From Paraspadella gotoi (taxonomy: Eukaryota; Chaetognatha): a DNA stretch of 64,000 nt. The stretch's first letter is position 1; each line of letters begins with the position of its first letter. The notes under the pieces are model-generated. The model ran no database searches, had not been told where the DNA came from, and was given only the letters and a program-made list of their open reading frames with translations. The position numbers were made by a program, and so were the translations under genes. Shown in pieces: positions 11,726 through 25,042 of this stretch. The stretch covers positions 13,670,562 to 13,734,561 of the forward strand of contig CM119269.1 of NCBI GenBank assembly GCA_051294375.1, written 5' to 3'.

Positions 11726-11829
11726 CTCGCCAACGCCGGCGGCGTGGTGCGGCGCCTTTGTGAATTTCATTGTGAACGTGGGGGCGCCGCCTTTGCCAAG
11801 TGAAACCAGACTGAGTTCCGATCCGGGTA
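11726..11829 (-). CDS. gene B, most 5' exon seen (partial)
   Basis: Open minus-strand segment reading IPGSELSLVSLGKGGAPTF, then TMKFTKAPHHAAGVGE, to GAG|GTCTCT. It leaves phase 0, matching the next exon. The donor is non-ideal and runs into CT repeat. Its 5' end cannot be fixed because at 11830 the sequence changes into a mirror copy of receptor DNA, so the true continuation of gene B is probably lost there. Codon composition is GC-rich. Family unknown. Confidence 0.45.
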
Positions 11830-12239
11830 TGTCCTGTTCAGCTTTGCTTTTGTTGGCTGCCGGTATCACGTTTTACTTCATACTCAGCAGTTTGTTAAGA
11901 GGTGAGATGGAGAGAGAAAGGAGGAAAGAAAGAAAGACAGAGAGATGAGAGAGAGAGAGAGAGAGAAAGGGAGAAAGAGAGAGAAGAGAGAGAAGAGAGA
12001 GAGAGAAAGGGAGAGGAAAGAAAGGAGAATGAGATAAAGAAGAGAGAGAAATAAGGAATGAAAGGCGAGAAAAAAAAGAGAGAAAGAAAGAAAAAAAAGA
12101 GAAAAAAAAGAAAGAAAGAAAAAGGAAAGAAAAAAAAAAAAAAAATAAAAGAAAGAAAGAAAAGAAAAAAGAAAAAGGAAAGAAAGAAAGAAAGAAAGAA
12201 AGAAAGAAAAGAAAAGAAAGAAAGAAAGAAAGAAAGACA

Positions 12240-12271
<32 letters not shown>

Positions 12272-14286
12272 AACTGAACGAAAAGAGCGAGAGAGAAATA
12301 AAAACTGAATTACAATAGAAATAATCAAGGAAAATAACTTATTGGTTGTACCAATTTCATAAAAATAAACATAAACTATGAAGTAACTAACACAAAAAAA
12401 AACTTAGGAAAGGAAAAAATATAGAAAGAGATATTGTGAAACAGGAAGAAGCAAAAAATGACCCAAAAAAGGCAAGAGAGAGAAGAAACTAAAGTAAAAA
12501 AAAGTAAAAAAAAGTAAATAAATTATATATAAAGTTCAAAAGTGATGTTATTTCTTTACCAGAGCAACTCTGGGATTTGTCCCTACATCAACACGTATTC
12601 CTTGTCGCTCTTTGGTTCGCGATGTGCAATTCGATGGTGAATCGATCATTTATTGCGCCATGAATGCCAAGTGAGTCAAATAAGTAAAAAAATAAAATCA
12701 AAACTGGAATGCCAAGTGAGTCAAATAAGTAAAAAATAAAATCAAACTGGAATGCAAGTGAGTCAAAGGAAGTAAAAATATAATCAAAACTGGAATGCCA
12801 AGTGAGTCAAAGAAGTAAAAAAATATAATCAAAACTGGAATGCCAAGTGAGTCGAAGAAAGTAAAAAATATAATCAAACTGGAATACCAAGTGAGTCAAA
12901 GAAACAAAACAAAAACACCCAGAAAAACTACTTGGACGACCGAAAACAAACAACTCTATGGGGGGAGATGGGTAGAAAAAAAAAAATAAGATAAAATTTC
13001 TCCTACATTATTTAATCATTCGTGACAGGACCGATTTTTTTTTAATCAAAAAGAAATAAGTTTTGCTTGGAGGCAGAATGTCGGCTTCAATCTCCGAAGG
13101 GCGCCCGCCGCAGCGCGAGATCAGCCGCCACCGCAGCCCCCGCCCAGAGAGCACCCGCAGTCTCCCCCACCGCGCCCGCCACAGCGCCGCACCAGTTGAA
13201 AAATCGAATCAGAGCACTCAAGTTTCAGAAAATGGTTCCCGATGCGCAATCGAATCTTCAGAACTGCAATACATTGGTGGCTGATTCGCAATTATCCGCG
13301 CAACTAAATTGGCACAGAGAAACATTTTCGAACAAAAAAAATCCTATGTTCTTAGAATGCAATACAATTTATATTTCCCCAAAAAATTATGTTCGCTTAG
13401 AATTATGTAAATGTGAGCCGCACAGCCACACCGCACACAGCGCACTGTGTATCGTGCACAAACTGAACATCGCTCAAACCGGAGAACTTAATTCGTTAAG
13501 ATCAGACTTTCATTCAGGATAAATCTAGATTTAAAATTTAAATCTTAATATAATCTAGGTAAATCTAGATCGTGATCTCACTGGAAATCTTGAGTGGCTC
13601 TGACATTCCCCCTTAGGGTCTGGAAGCTCTCGTTACATTTCACCGACGGTTGTGAACTTGTGAAGCGTCACGATTTCAAAAGCCGCGAGGTTTAAAGAGA
13701 GAAGAGAGCTAGAGAGAGAGAGAGGAGGAGAGAGAGAGAGAAAGAGAAAGAGGAGAGAGAGAGAAACAGAGAAAAACGTTTCCCTTCGCTCTCTCTTCCA
13801 CGGTCCAACATGGCTACAACAACAACGACATACATATCTTTTCAGTTTGGCCTGGGACTCTAGGTTTCAGGTTAAATCCGTCAGGTTTTAGGCCACGAGT
13901 CCTCAGACTCTGAGCCAGAGGTCGAGAAATAATCCCCACTTATAAACGAAGAACCAAATAAATATATAATGATAAGGATAAGGATACTAGAAATTGTCTC
14001 TTCGGCTTAAAAGGGAACAAGTAAAATTCCATTTTTTTTAAAATTGAGAAAAAAAAAAAAGGATGGACAGTTTGATTGTTGGTTTGACGGATGTATGGAT
14101 GGGTGAAAAAGTTGCAAAACCAACGGACGAAGATATTACAAAAATGTTTAGGAACGAACAAGAATTCAACGAAAAATATGTATATTAAGTATATTGTATA
14201 TCTAAGTAATTTAATTTATTATTTTTCAAATTTCTCCTACTCTTCCCTATCTCCGATTCCCCTTTCCTTCTCTGTCTCTCTTCTCT

Positions 14287-14369
<83 letters not shown>

Positions 14370-15033
14370 GATTCCCCAAGGTTTCGTCGAAGTCTTCGAA
14401 CGCATCTTCTGCTGCTGCTCTGGCGAAGAAGTTCGATTCTGCGGCGAAAAATGGAAAAAAGTCAACAAAGACGAGACGCAGGTCGGTCGGTCGGTCAGTC
14501 TTAAAGGTCGGGTCGGTCGCGTCAGTCTTAAAGTCGGTTCGGGTCCGGTCAGTCTTAAAGTCGGTCGGTCGGTCAGTCTTTTTTTAATATCCGGGTTTTT
14601 TTTTTCCATCGACTTTTTTTTGTCAGAAACGACTGTTCAAGTTGTGTCGAATGTCGATGTTTCATTTTGAGATCAAGAATAAAAGAAAATATTTATTAAA
14701 AAAAACGGCTTGAGAGTTATTTGTCTATAAATATTAATTTTTTTGAATCGTTAATACTAATGATAAGAATTAATATTATCGAAAATTGGAAAGTATTTTA
14801 TTTCTCAAGTTTTGTGAGAACATTTACAAATCGTCATGTATGATCATATGACAACAATAACGACACCAACAGCAAAGACATTTCCTCCGCCGTATTTTTA
14901 CTCAGGCGAGTCAAAAGCAACGCCCCTCTACGACGAGCGTGACGATGATGCAGAGGTCCTCTACCAAAGATCCAACAGGTTGTAAGAATTACAATTGCAA
15001 CGGTCATCAACCACCCAACAGTCATAATAATCT

Positions 15034-15107
<74 letters not shown>

Positions 15108-15149
15108 TCTCTTCTCTTCCTCCCCTTCTTATCTCACAGAGAACCCCGA
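11830..15149 (+). pseudogene. left arm of a ~3.2-kb palindrome: frame-broken mirror copy of the receptor 3' end
   Basis: This segment is the reverse complement of 15175-18378, with many one-base indels and some substitutions. It carries plus-strand copies of the receptor TM6 exon (about 11833-11901), TM7 exon (12563-12670, 108 instead of 109 bases) and tail exon (13061-13199, 139 instead of 142). All are frame-broken; the NPIIY region, for example, is disrupted. Either an inverted duplication that has decayed or, more likely given the noise pattern and the 25-N gap at the centre, an assembly fold-back. It should not be annotated as a second receptor. Confidence 0.8.
12060..12275 (+). repeat. 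(GAAA)n tract
   Basis: Mirror partner of the TTTC tract at 17966-18135. Low-complexity Lys/Glu or Phe/Ser ORFs here are not genes. Confidence 0.9.
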
Positions 15150-15174
15150 NNNNNNNNNNNNNNNNNNNNNNNNN
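15150..15174. other. assembly gap (25 N) at the palindrome centre
   Basis: Fixed-size 25-N spacer flanked by CT repeat on one side and GA repeat on the other. Other 25-N gaps are at 28380-28404 and 32191-32215. Confidence 0.99.
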
Positions 15175-15866
15175 AGAGAGAGAGAGAGAGAGAGAGAGAG
15201 AGCAGATTATTTATGACTGTTGGTGGTTGATGACCGTTGCAATTGTAATTCTTACAACCTGTTGGATCTTTGGTAGAGCGACCTCTGCATCATCGTCACG
15301 CTCGTCGTAGAGGGGCGTTGCTTTTGACTCGCCTGAGTAAAAATACGGCGGAGGAAATGTCGTTGCTGTTGGTGTCGTTATTGTTGTCATATGATCATAC
15401 ATGACGATTTGTAAATGTTCTCACAAAACTTGAGAAATAAAATACTTTCCAATTTTCGATAATATTAATTCTTATCATTAGTATTAACTGATTCAAAAAA
15501 ATTAATATTTATAGACAAATAACTCTCAAGCCGTTTTTTTTAATAAATATTTTCTTTTATTCTTGATCTCAAAATGAAACATCGACATTCGACAACTTGA
15601 CAGTCGTTTCTGACAAAAAAAGTCGATGGAAAAAAAAACCCGGATATTAAAAAAAGACTGACCGACCGACCGAACTTAAGACTGACCGGACCCGAACCGA
15701 CTTTAAGACTGACGCGACCGAACCGACCTTTAAGACTGACCGACCGACCGACCTGCGTCTCGTCTTTGTTGACTTTTTTCCATTTTTCGCCGCAGAATCG
15801 AACTTCTTCGCCAGAGCAGCAGCAGAAGATGCGTTCGAAGACTTCGAGCGAAACCTTGGCGGAATC

Positions 15867-15961
<95 letters not shown>

Positions 15962-16468
15962 CAGAGAAGGAAAGGGGAATCGGAGATAGGGAAGAGTAGG
16001 AGAAATTTTGAAAATAATAAATTAAATTACTTAGATATACAATATACTTAATATACATATTTTTCGTTGAATTTCTTGTTCCGTTCCTAAACATTTTTGT
16101 AATATCTTCGTCCGTTGGTTTGCAAACTTTTTCACCCATCCATACATCCGTCAAACCAACAATCAAACTGTCCATCCGTTTTTTTCTCAATTTTAAAAAA
16201 ATGGAATTTTACTTGTTTCCCTTTTAAGCCGAAGAGACAATTTCTAGTATCCTTATCCTTATCATTATATATTTATTTGGTTCTTCGTTTATAAGTGGGG
16301 ATTATTTCTCGACCTCTGGCTCAGAGTCTGAGGACTCGTGGCCTAAAACCTGACGGATTTAACCTGAAACCTAGAGTCCCAGGCCAAACTGAAAAGATAT
16401 GTATGTCGTTGTTGTTGTAGCCATGTTGGACCGTGGAAGAGAGAGCGAAGGGAAACGTTTTCTCTGTT

Positions 16469-16522
<54 letters not shown>

Positions 16523-17031
16523 GCTCTCTCTCTCTTTAAACCTCGCGGCTTTTGAAATCGTGACGCTTCACAAGTTCACAACCGTCGGTGAAATGTAACG
16601 AGAGCTTCCAGACCCTAAGGGGGAATGTCAGAGCCACTCAAGATTTCCAGTGAGATCACGATCTAGATTTACCTAGATTATATTAAGATTTAAATTTAAA
16701 TCTAGATTTATCCCTGAATGAAAGTCTGATCTTAACGAATTAAGTTCTCCGGTTGAGCGATGTTCAGTTTGTGCACGATACACAGTGCGCTGTGTGCGGT
16801 GTGGCTGTGCGGCTCACATTTACATAATTCTAAGCGAACATAATTTTTTTGGGGAAATATAAATTGTATTGCATTCTAAGAACATAGGATTTTTTTTGTT
16901 CGAAAATGTTTCTCTGTGCCAATTTAGTTGCGCGGATAATTGCGAATCAGCCACCAATGTATTGCAGTTCTGAAGATTGATTGCGCATCGGGAACCATTT
17001 TCTGAAACTTGAGTGCCTCTGATTCGATTTT

Positions 17032-17173
17032 TCAACTGGTGCGGCGCTGTGGCGGGCGCGGTGGGGGAGACTGCGGGTGCTGCTCTGGGGCGGGGGCTGC
17101 GGTGGCGGCTGATCTCGCGCTGCGGCGGGCGCCCCTTCGGAGATTGAAGCCGACATTCTGCCTCCAAGCAAAA
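17032..17173 (-). CDS. receptor exon: helix 8, C-terminal tail and stop
   Basis: After an AAATAAG acceptor the first base completes AA|T (Asn). The frame reads FAWRQNVGFNLRRGARRS, then an Ala/Pro/Gln-rich basic tail, and ends TGA at 17032-17034. The N-x-F spacing after NPIIY fits helix 8. There is no palmitoylation-type cysteine in the tail. The acceptor pyrimidine tract is weak (A-rich), so the acceptor choice rests on phase and the helix-8 pattern. Confidence 0.75.
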
Positions 17174-17965
17174 CTTATTTCTTTGATTTAAAAAAAAAAT
17201 CGGTCCTGTCACGAATGATTAAATAATGTAGGAGAAATTTTATCTTATTTATTTTTTTTTCTACCCATCTCCCCCCATAGAGTTGTTTTGTTTTCGGTCG
17301 TCCAAGTAGTTTTTCTGGGTGTTTTTGTTTTGTTTCTTTGACTCACTTGGTATTCCAGTTTTGATTATATTTTTTACTTCTTCGACTCACTTGGCATTCC
17401 AGTTTTGATTATATTTTTTACTTCTTTGACTCACTTGGCATTCCAGTTTTGATTATATTTTTTACTTCTTTGACTCACTTGGCATTCCAGTTTTGATTTT
17501 ATTTTTTACTTATTTGACTCACTTGGCATTCCAGTTTTGATTTTATTTTTTACTTATTTGACTCACTTGGCATTCATGGCGCAATAAATGATCGGATTCA
17601 CCATCGAATTGCACATCGCGAACCAAAAGACGACGAGGAATACGTGTTGGATGTAGGGCAAATCCCAGAGTTGCTCTGGTAAAAGAAACATCACTTTTGA
17701 ACTTTATATATAATTTATTTACTTTTTTTTACTTTTTTTTACTTTAGTTTCTTCTCTCTCTTGCCTTTTTTGGGTCATTTTTTGCTTCTTCCTGTTTCAC
17801 AATATCTCTTTCTATATTTTTTCCTTTCCTAAGTTTTTTTTGTTGTTAGTTACTTCATAGTTTATGTTATTTTTTATGAAATTGGTACAACCAATAAGTT
17901 ATTTTTCCTTGATTATTTCTATTGTAATTCAGTTTTTATTTCTCTCTTCGCTCTTTCGTTCAGTT

Positions 17966-18037
<72 letters not shown>

Positions 18038-18198
18038 TCCTTTCTTTCCTTTTTTCTTTCTTTCTTTCTTTTTATTTTTTCTTTTTTTCTTTCTTTCCTT
18101 TTTCTTTCTTTCTTTTTTTCTTTTTTTCTTTCTTTCTCTCTTTTTTTTCTCCCTTTCATTCCTTATTTCTCTCTTCTTTATCTCATTCTCTCTTTCTC

Positions 18199-18273
<75 letters not shown>

Positions 18274-18803
18274 TTCTTTCTTTCCTCCTTTCTCTCCATC
18301 TCACCTCTTAACAAACTGCTGAGTATGAAGTAAACGTGATACGGCAGCCAACAAAAAGCAAAGCTGAACAGGACAACCTGAAGGAAAAATCTCGTGGGAT
18401 TGAGTCACAAATGAAAACGACAGAGAAAGGGAAAAAACATTTTTATATCCTTTTTTATAAATCTGAAAAATTTTGGGTCGGTCTGTCTGCCTATTCTTTT
18501 GTATATTTATTTGTTTATCTATTAAGAGATACTACATAGTACTTAAAAAAGGATAAATGACAAACGCAAAATATGTTTCCCGAAAAACTTTTGAAATTCT
18601 ATACTAGTATATTAGTTAAAAAAAGAAAGCTAACTTTTTTGACAAAGCGCCAATTACCGCTTAAAAGCTAAACATTTTTTATCTTTTCTTTATTTTTAAC
18701 AAAATAGAAACTTTGGACGAGGAACCTTTTTTGCTAAATGCTAAAAGCTCTCATATTCCTCTCCTCTCCTCTCAGAGAGAGTGACGTATCTCTTCTCCTT
18801 CTC

Positions 18804-18874
<71 letters not shown>

Positions 18875-19897
18875 TCCCTCTCACTCCCTCTCTCTCTCCT
18901 CTCACATAATCATCTTGACGACTTTCCGCTTGGACTTGAGTGATTCCTTCTGTTGCTTGTTCGCTTCTCCAATCATCTTTTCTCTCCAGAGTTTAAATCC
19001 TTAATTTCATTTTAAACATTAAATTAGAAACGTTTTTTTCCTTCATCAAAACAAACAATAAACAACAAAACAATATCATTGACTACACAGCAATAGATGA
19101 GAATCTACCTATGATGCCATATGTTTATTCTCAATGCAGTAGAGACTAAAAGTTGACTTATTCACGGCTAAATGTTACTAAATGACCTTTTTTAAAAAAA
19201 ATAACCAGCTGGGCTCTGAATTATACAAATAAGCATCTAATAACAAGTTTTGGTTTTCTAGATATTGTTTTAATTAGGCTTCCAAAGCCTTTAATAGATT
19301 CTTATCAACGTACTGTCTTAGAAAGTATATTTAGCATTGTTTACATTCTTTTTCGTTGTAGATAAAGTGCCCAAAGGGCTTAAATTCACTTCTGTAACTT
19401 TTATATCCTCCTAAGGTAGCCCTAAAACGGATTACGAGCTTGTACCAGGCTTGAGGGTTTCCCACGCCCCGAAAGCGGTACCGGGTTGGGATTGAACCCG
19501 GTACCTATACCGGTCATGAGGTCACTACAACAACAACAACAATAACTCACCGATCCTGGAGTAAGCGACGGCCATGAGCAAGAAAGGAATCGCGTATTCC
19601 AAAGCGAAGAGAACGAAAGTATAAATGACATCGTAATCCTTTTGTTTTTCCTCCTCCTCTGACCAATAGAGGTAGCAGTAGATCTGGTAAGTTCCGTCCT
19701 CGAAGTAGCTGCGGACAGAGGAGGGTGAGGTGAGGGGTTAGAGTGTGAGTGAAATCGGGTGGAATTGATGATTGAAGTCGAGGCGATAAGGGCGGGATTT
19801 TTGAAAGTCTGATTTTCCTCAATCTGAAAACTTTCTCTCTCTCTAAAATTTTTTAATATCGGAGGATTGGGAAGTCAAGGATTAAAGTGGAAATCTC

Positions 19898-19953
<56 letters not shown>

Positions 19954-20120
19954 TTTCTTTCTTTCTTTCTTTTTTTTTCTCTCGTTATTTCTTTCGTTCT
20001 TTCTTTCTTTCTCTCTCGCTCTCTCTCTTTCGTTAGCTCACGCGCTCTTTGGAAGGCTTAGAAATTTGGCGCAATAAAGTTAATGGGTCGAAGACCAAGA
20101 GCAACCTAGAGAGAGAGATT

Positions 20121-20216
<96 letters not shown>

Positions 20217-20622
20217 GATGTGTCTTCGAACCCTACCTGAATACTGAGATGAAAGTATTCGTTTCTCATTTTACTACATTTTCTGCTTATTACTTCCATA
20301 GTATAAAAATTTACATACATTTTGTTATTTTGGGTTCGTGATTATTTTCAGTTTTATTAAATCGATTTTTAAAATAATCTTCATTCATGTGTATACTACT
20401 ATTTAACCCTTATTTTCATTTACTTCGATCATTATCAGGTCATTTAAAGCTTCCCTTGTTAAATTGAACATTTTTATAAGTCGACAAAAACTCTAACACA
20501 TGTATTGTCAATAAGTTTTTTTAATATTTATTTATTTTTTTATTTATTTATTTATTTATTTATTTATTATTATTTATTTATTATTATTTATTTATTTAAT
20601 AATATTTATTTATATATTATAT

Positions 20623-20657
<35 letters not shown>

Positions 20658-21549
20658 TATAAATATTAAAAAAACTTATTGACAATACATGTGTAGAGTT
20701 TTTGTCGACTTATAAAATGTTCAATTAATTAATTAATTAATTAATTAATTACTTTTGCTCATTAAATTGTACATTTATGTAATTTTTGTATGCCTTTTTG
20801 TATATTTTGTTTCTACTACCTGTTTTGAACGACTTAGCCTCAGCCCTTACCAAAACTTTCTTCCCTCACCTGGTCTGCAGATCGGCGAGCAGCGAACCGG
20901 GTAGGGCGACGACGATCGAGATGAGCCAAATGGCGAGGATGATGCTGAGGACGACGGAGCCTCGCATTTTGGGGCGCAGGGGGTGCATTATCACGCGGTA
21001 TCTGGGGGGGGGGTGACAATACAGTGACATCGGTGAAAACAGCGATACCAGGACGTAAGGCTGAATTAGAGAAATGAGCCTCTTTTGAAAATTCAACCTT
21101 TCTCACTGTTGTCAACAACCCCAATAACTTTTTTTTAACTCCTCATCAATTCTCTCATTAAGTTTTGCGAATTGGTTACACTAAACTTATGATATAAGCT
21201 CCACTACAATACACTTCATAGTTTTCTAATTTCTTATCTGCCCACCAATCTGGAATATTCAGCGACGGTACAGACAACTGGACATTTGACAGTGGACAAA
21301 TTCGCTCCAGTTAGGCTCGGTTGTAAATATACATTTTTCTAACTCTGCCAATAAGTTACTCTATTACACTACGTAGATTCACTACTCATCATAGGACCGG
21401 TCTGTTGGAGCGACAATCAAGAAGCAAAGGAGAGTCTGGGGGAAGTGAAAGAAGCGTCGAGTGAAAAGGAGATTGACGATCACGAATTATGAAGAGCTCG
21501 ATGATCTATGATTTCACGAAATCTGTGAAGATGACGATAATGGAGTCAA

Positions 21550-21619
<70 letters not shown>

Positions 21620-23070
21620 TCAGTTAAACTCGTTTCCGGACGCTTTTAATTCCCGCCCACTCTCTTGTCATCTTCGTTAGTTTTCTCTCTCTCTCTCTGT
21701 CTCTGTCGTCCTTCGTTTTTGATATTGTATTATTATTTAATCTTTCTATATAATATTTGTATCAGAAGAGGATTTAATATAATTAAATTAAAAATTGTGA
21801 TAAGCAGCCTACTTCGTTTCTCGATGATTCAATGGGTGCAACGTCGAAGTCTCATTCTGACCCAATGATTTTAGACCAAAATTACTCGAATTGAAGCAAA
21901 AAATATTTCTTTCCAAAATTATTTACCAACAAACAAACTTCGAAGTTAAACGAACGTTTAATTCACTCAAAATTTGCATCACAAAGATTTTTGATTTTTT
22001 AAAACTTCATTCGTTTCTTTTCCTTTTCTAGGGCCGAGAATTGCTTCCCATTCAGCTCTCTCCCTCTCTATCTCACGCTCTTCCCTTTCTTTATCCACTT
22101 CTATCTTTCTTCTCCTCTCTCACCCTATCTCCCTCTCCCCCCTCTTTCACTGTCTCTCTCTCTCTTCCACCTCCCTTTCTTCCGCTTTTCACCTCTCTAA
22201 CTGTAACCTCAATCTCTCTCTCCGTATTTCTCCCTTCCTCTCCTCTTTCCTACCTCTCCTCTTTCTCCCTCTCCCTTTTCCTCCCTCTCCCTCTTTCCTC
22301 CCTCTCCCTCTTTCCTCCTTCTCCCTCTTTCCTCCCTCTCCCTCTTTCCTCCCTCTTCCCTCTTCCTCCCTCTCCCTCTGTCCTCCCTCTCCCTCTTTCC
22401 TCCCTCTCCCTCTTTCCTCCCTCTCCCTCTTTCCTCCCTTTCCCTCTTTCCTCCCTCTCCCTCTTTCCTCCCTCTCCCTCTTTCCTCCCTCTCCCTCTTT
22501 CCTCCCTCTCCCTCTGTCCTCCCTCTCCCTCTTTTCCTACCTCTCCCTCTTTTCTCCCTCTCCCTCTTTCCTCCCTCTCCCTCTTTCCTCCCTCTCCCTC
22601 ACCTCCTTCTCCCCTTCAAAACCAAATTTAATTCAAATTCTCTCTGATCTCCCTGAACTTTTTTTACTCCGTGACCAAAACGCGATTCGTCAACATTCAA
22701 CTTCATCACAAAAATCCGAAGACCTTACCCAAACTTATCCAAACTTACCCGACCTTAAATCACAGGAACATATTCAAGTAAATTCACAAATTTCATTTAA
22801 TACCTGATGGTTTCAGAATCAGAATCTCCCAAAATTTGACAAAACCAATGAGAATTTTAAGAATACAAATCAAAACTTCCTCTAGTTATTATTAACCAAT
22901 GAGAGACCAGATATATTCAAATTCAATGATAAAATTCAACCAATTGGAGGCTTTAAACAGAATTAATGGAGTCATTCAATAAAACTTTAAGGTGACAATG
23001 AAAACAGTTTTATAATTAAGTCCATAATTAAGTCTTTAAAAATATAAAAAAGTCTACTTAAAAATATCAG

Positions 23071-23148
<78 letters not shown>

Positions 23149-24990
23149 TTTTGAACCCACACGGGCCTTATTTTCCAAAAGCTAAAATTAAGATTTGAAA
23201 TATTTTTTAGTTTTAAAATTTAGGTTCGGGGTTAAGGTTAGGAATTAAGTTAAAAACTAGTGTTAAGTATCATCGACGTTAACTGAACTGCCGTAGCGAT
23301 GAGAGGAATAAGGATTCTTCGAAGTAACGGAAAACAAGAGTTTTATTCTCAGAATAAAATGTGATCACAAAATTCATGGATGAAATTCTTTGCTCTTTCT
23401 TTTGTGAGCCAGAAGAACCAAGTGACAAGCAAATTCACATCAAGCCTCTACTTCTACTTTTAGTTTCCGCTCCCTGACCCCACTAGGATCCCTGCCTTGT
23501 TCCCCATTGGCCCCCGACCCATGTGATCCCCTTATACTCTTCTGTGATTGGTTCGTGGTCCAAGTGTGGTCATAGAGTTTAGGGTAAGGTCTTTGTTTGG
23601 GCTTTTGGTGAGTTTGGCTTTGCCGCCGGCTGCTCTGCTGCTTCTGCTGCTTCTGCTCCTGCGTATGGGTTGGGGAGGCGAGAGAGAGAGAAACAGCAGC
23701 CGGCGACCGCGTGGTCAGTGAGCGTTGATGGTATTAGTATTGATGATTAAGATTAGTGAGAGTAGAAAATATTAGAAAATGATTATTGTTAGATTAGGAT
23801 TAGCGATTAGGAGCAGGTATTAGTTTAGAGTTAGAAATTGATTTTTAAGAATTCGATTAAAGATCATATAGCATATTATTATTTACCGTTATTAAGGTTA
23901 AAATTAAATTCAGGGTTAAAAAAAAAACAGAATTGCGGGGCTTTCGGAACATATTGCCCCTCGCCCACCACTCAACAACTTTCTCTTGGCTCGACCGGAT
24001 TCCTTCTCAGAATTGATTTCGACATTCGTCGGGTTTTTTCCGGAGGAAATTAGAAATTCAAACTGAGATTTAGATATAAACAAAGAAAAAAACAAACAAC
24101 AGACGAAGGATTTGCACTTTCTATTTTCTCTCACGACCCTAAGTGGTAACTAAGTCGCTTCGTCGTGTTTTAGAAAATTATTATTTTATTTTGTAATCAA
24201 TATTTCTATATACATATACTATGATACAATGCACATTATCATATTATAAATATTTACAAATATTCATTTCGTTTTCACTTTTCTCTATTTCTGGTCAGAG
24301 TAACCTTCACTAAAATCTCCCTCTATACATTTTGTATTGGGCCACGAGCCATGACCCTTTTGCCTGACCAGTGACCACTCATCTCACTGACCCGTGACTC
24401 ACGCCTCACCTGTCCACGCTGATGGCGCAGAGCGTCAAGACCGAGACTGTGATTGAAACGATGGTGAACGAGTGATAGATTTTGCAGTAGATGAGACCGA
24501 AGGGCCAAATCTGTGAGTCGGTGGTAAAGGGAACAGGAGGGAAAAGGAAGGGGATAAAAAGGGATAGAGAATGGAAAAGGGAAAAGAGGGAAAAGGGAAG
24601 GGATGAAAAGGGAGGGGATAAAAAGGGATAGGGGATGGAAAAGGGAAAAGAGGAAAAAAGTAGGGATGAAAAGGGAGAGGATTAAAAGGGATAGGGGATG
24701 GAAAAAGGAAAAGGGAAGGGTTTAAAATGGAGACGATGAAAATGGAAAGGGAAAAAAAAGGAAAAGGGATAAGGGAGAAATGGAAGGGATTAAAGTGGAG
24801 CGGATCAAAATTGATAGGGAAGAAAAACGAAAAAAGAAATGGTATGAAAAAGGAAGGATGAAAAAATAAAGAGTTGACATAGCGAAGGCATAAATAAAAG
24901 GAAGGAATGCATGAAAGGAAAGGACATCAAAAGAAAGGAGAGAGAAAAAGAAAGGGAAATACACTGATTGATTAAAATAGATAGAGAAAG

Positions 24991-25042
<52 letters not shown>

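Larger units (their letters stand above)
15175..18378 (-). repeat. right arm of the palindrome (receptor 3' region)
   Basis: Mirror image of 11830-15149. This arm keeps open reading frames in all three receptor exons it contains, so it is the more reliable copy. It also includes GA runs at 15869-15960 and CT runs at 16461-16532, and unassigned sequence from 15200 to 17030. Confidence 0.85.

Noticed and set aside
11830-15149. A second, plus-strand neuropeptide receptor
   Set aside because: It is a mirror copy with broken frames in TM6, TM7 and tail, and no upstream TM exons on that strand.
22041-22631. 196-codon Ser/Pro/Leu protein
   Set aside because: Translation of the 17-base pyrimidine minisatellite.
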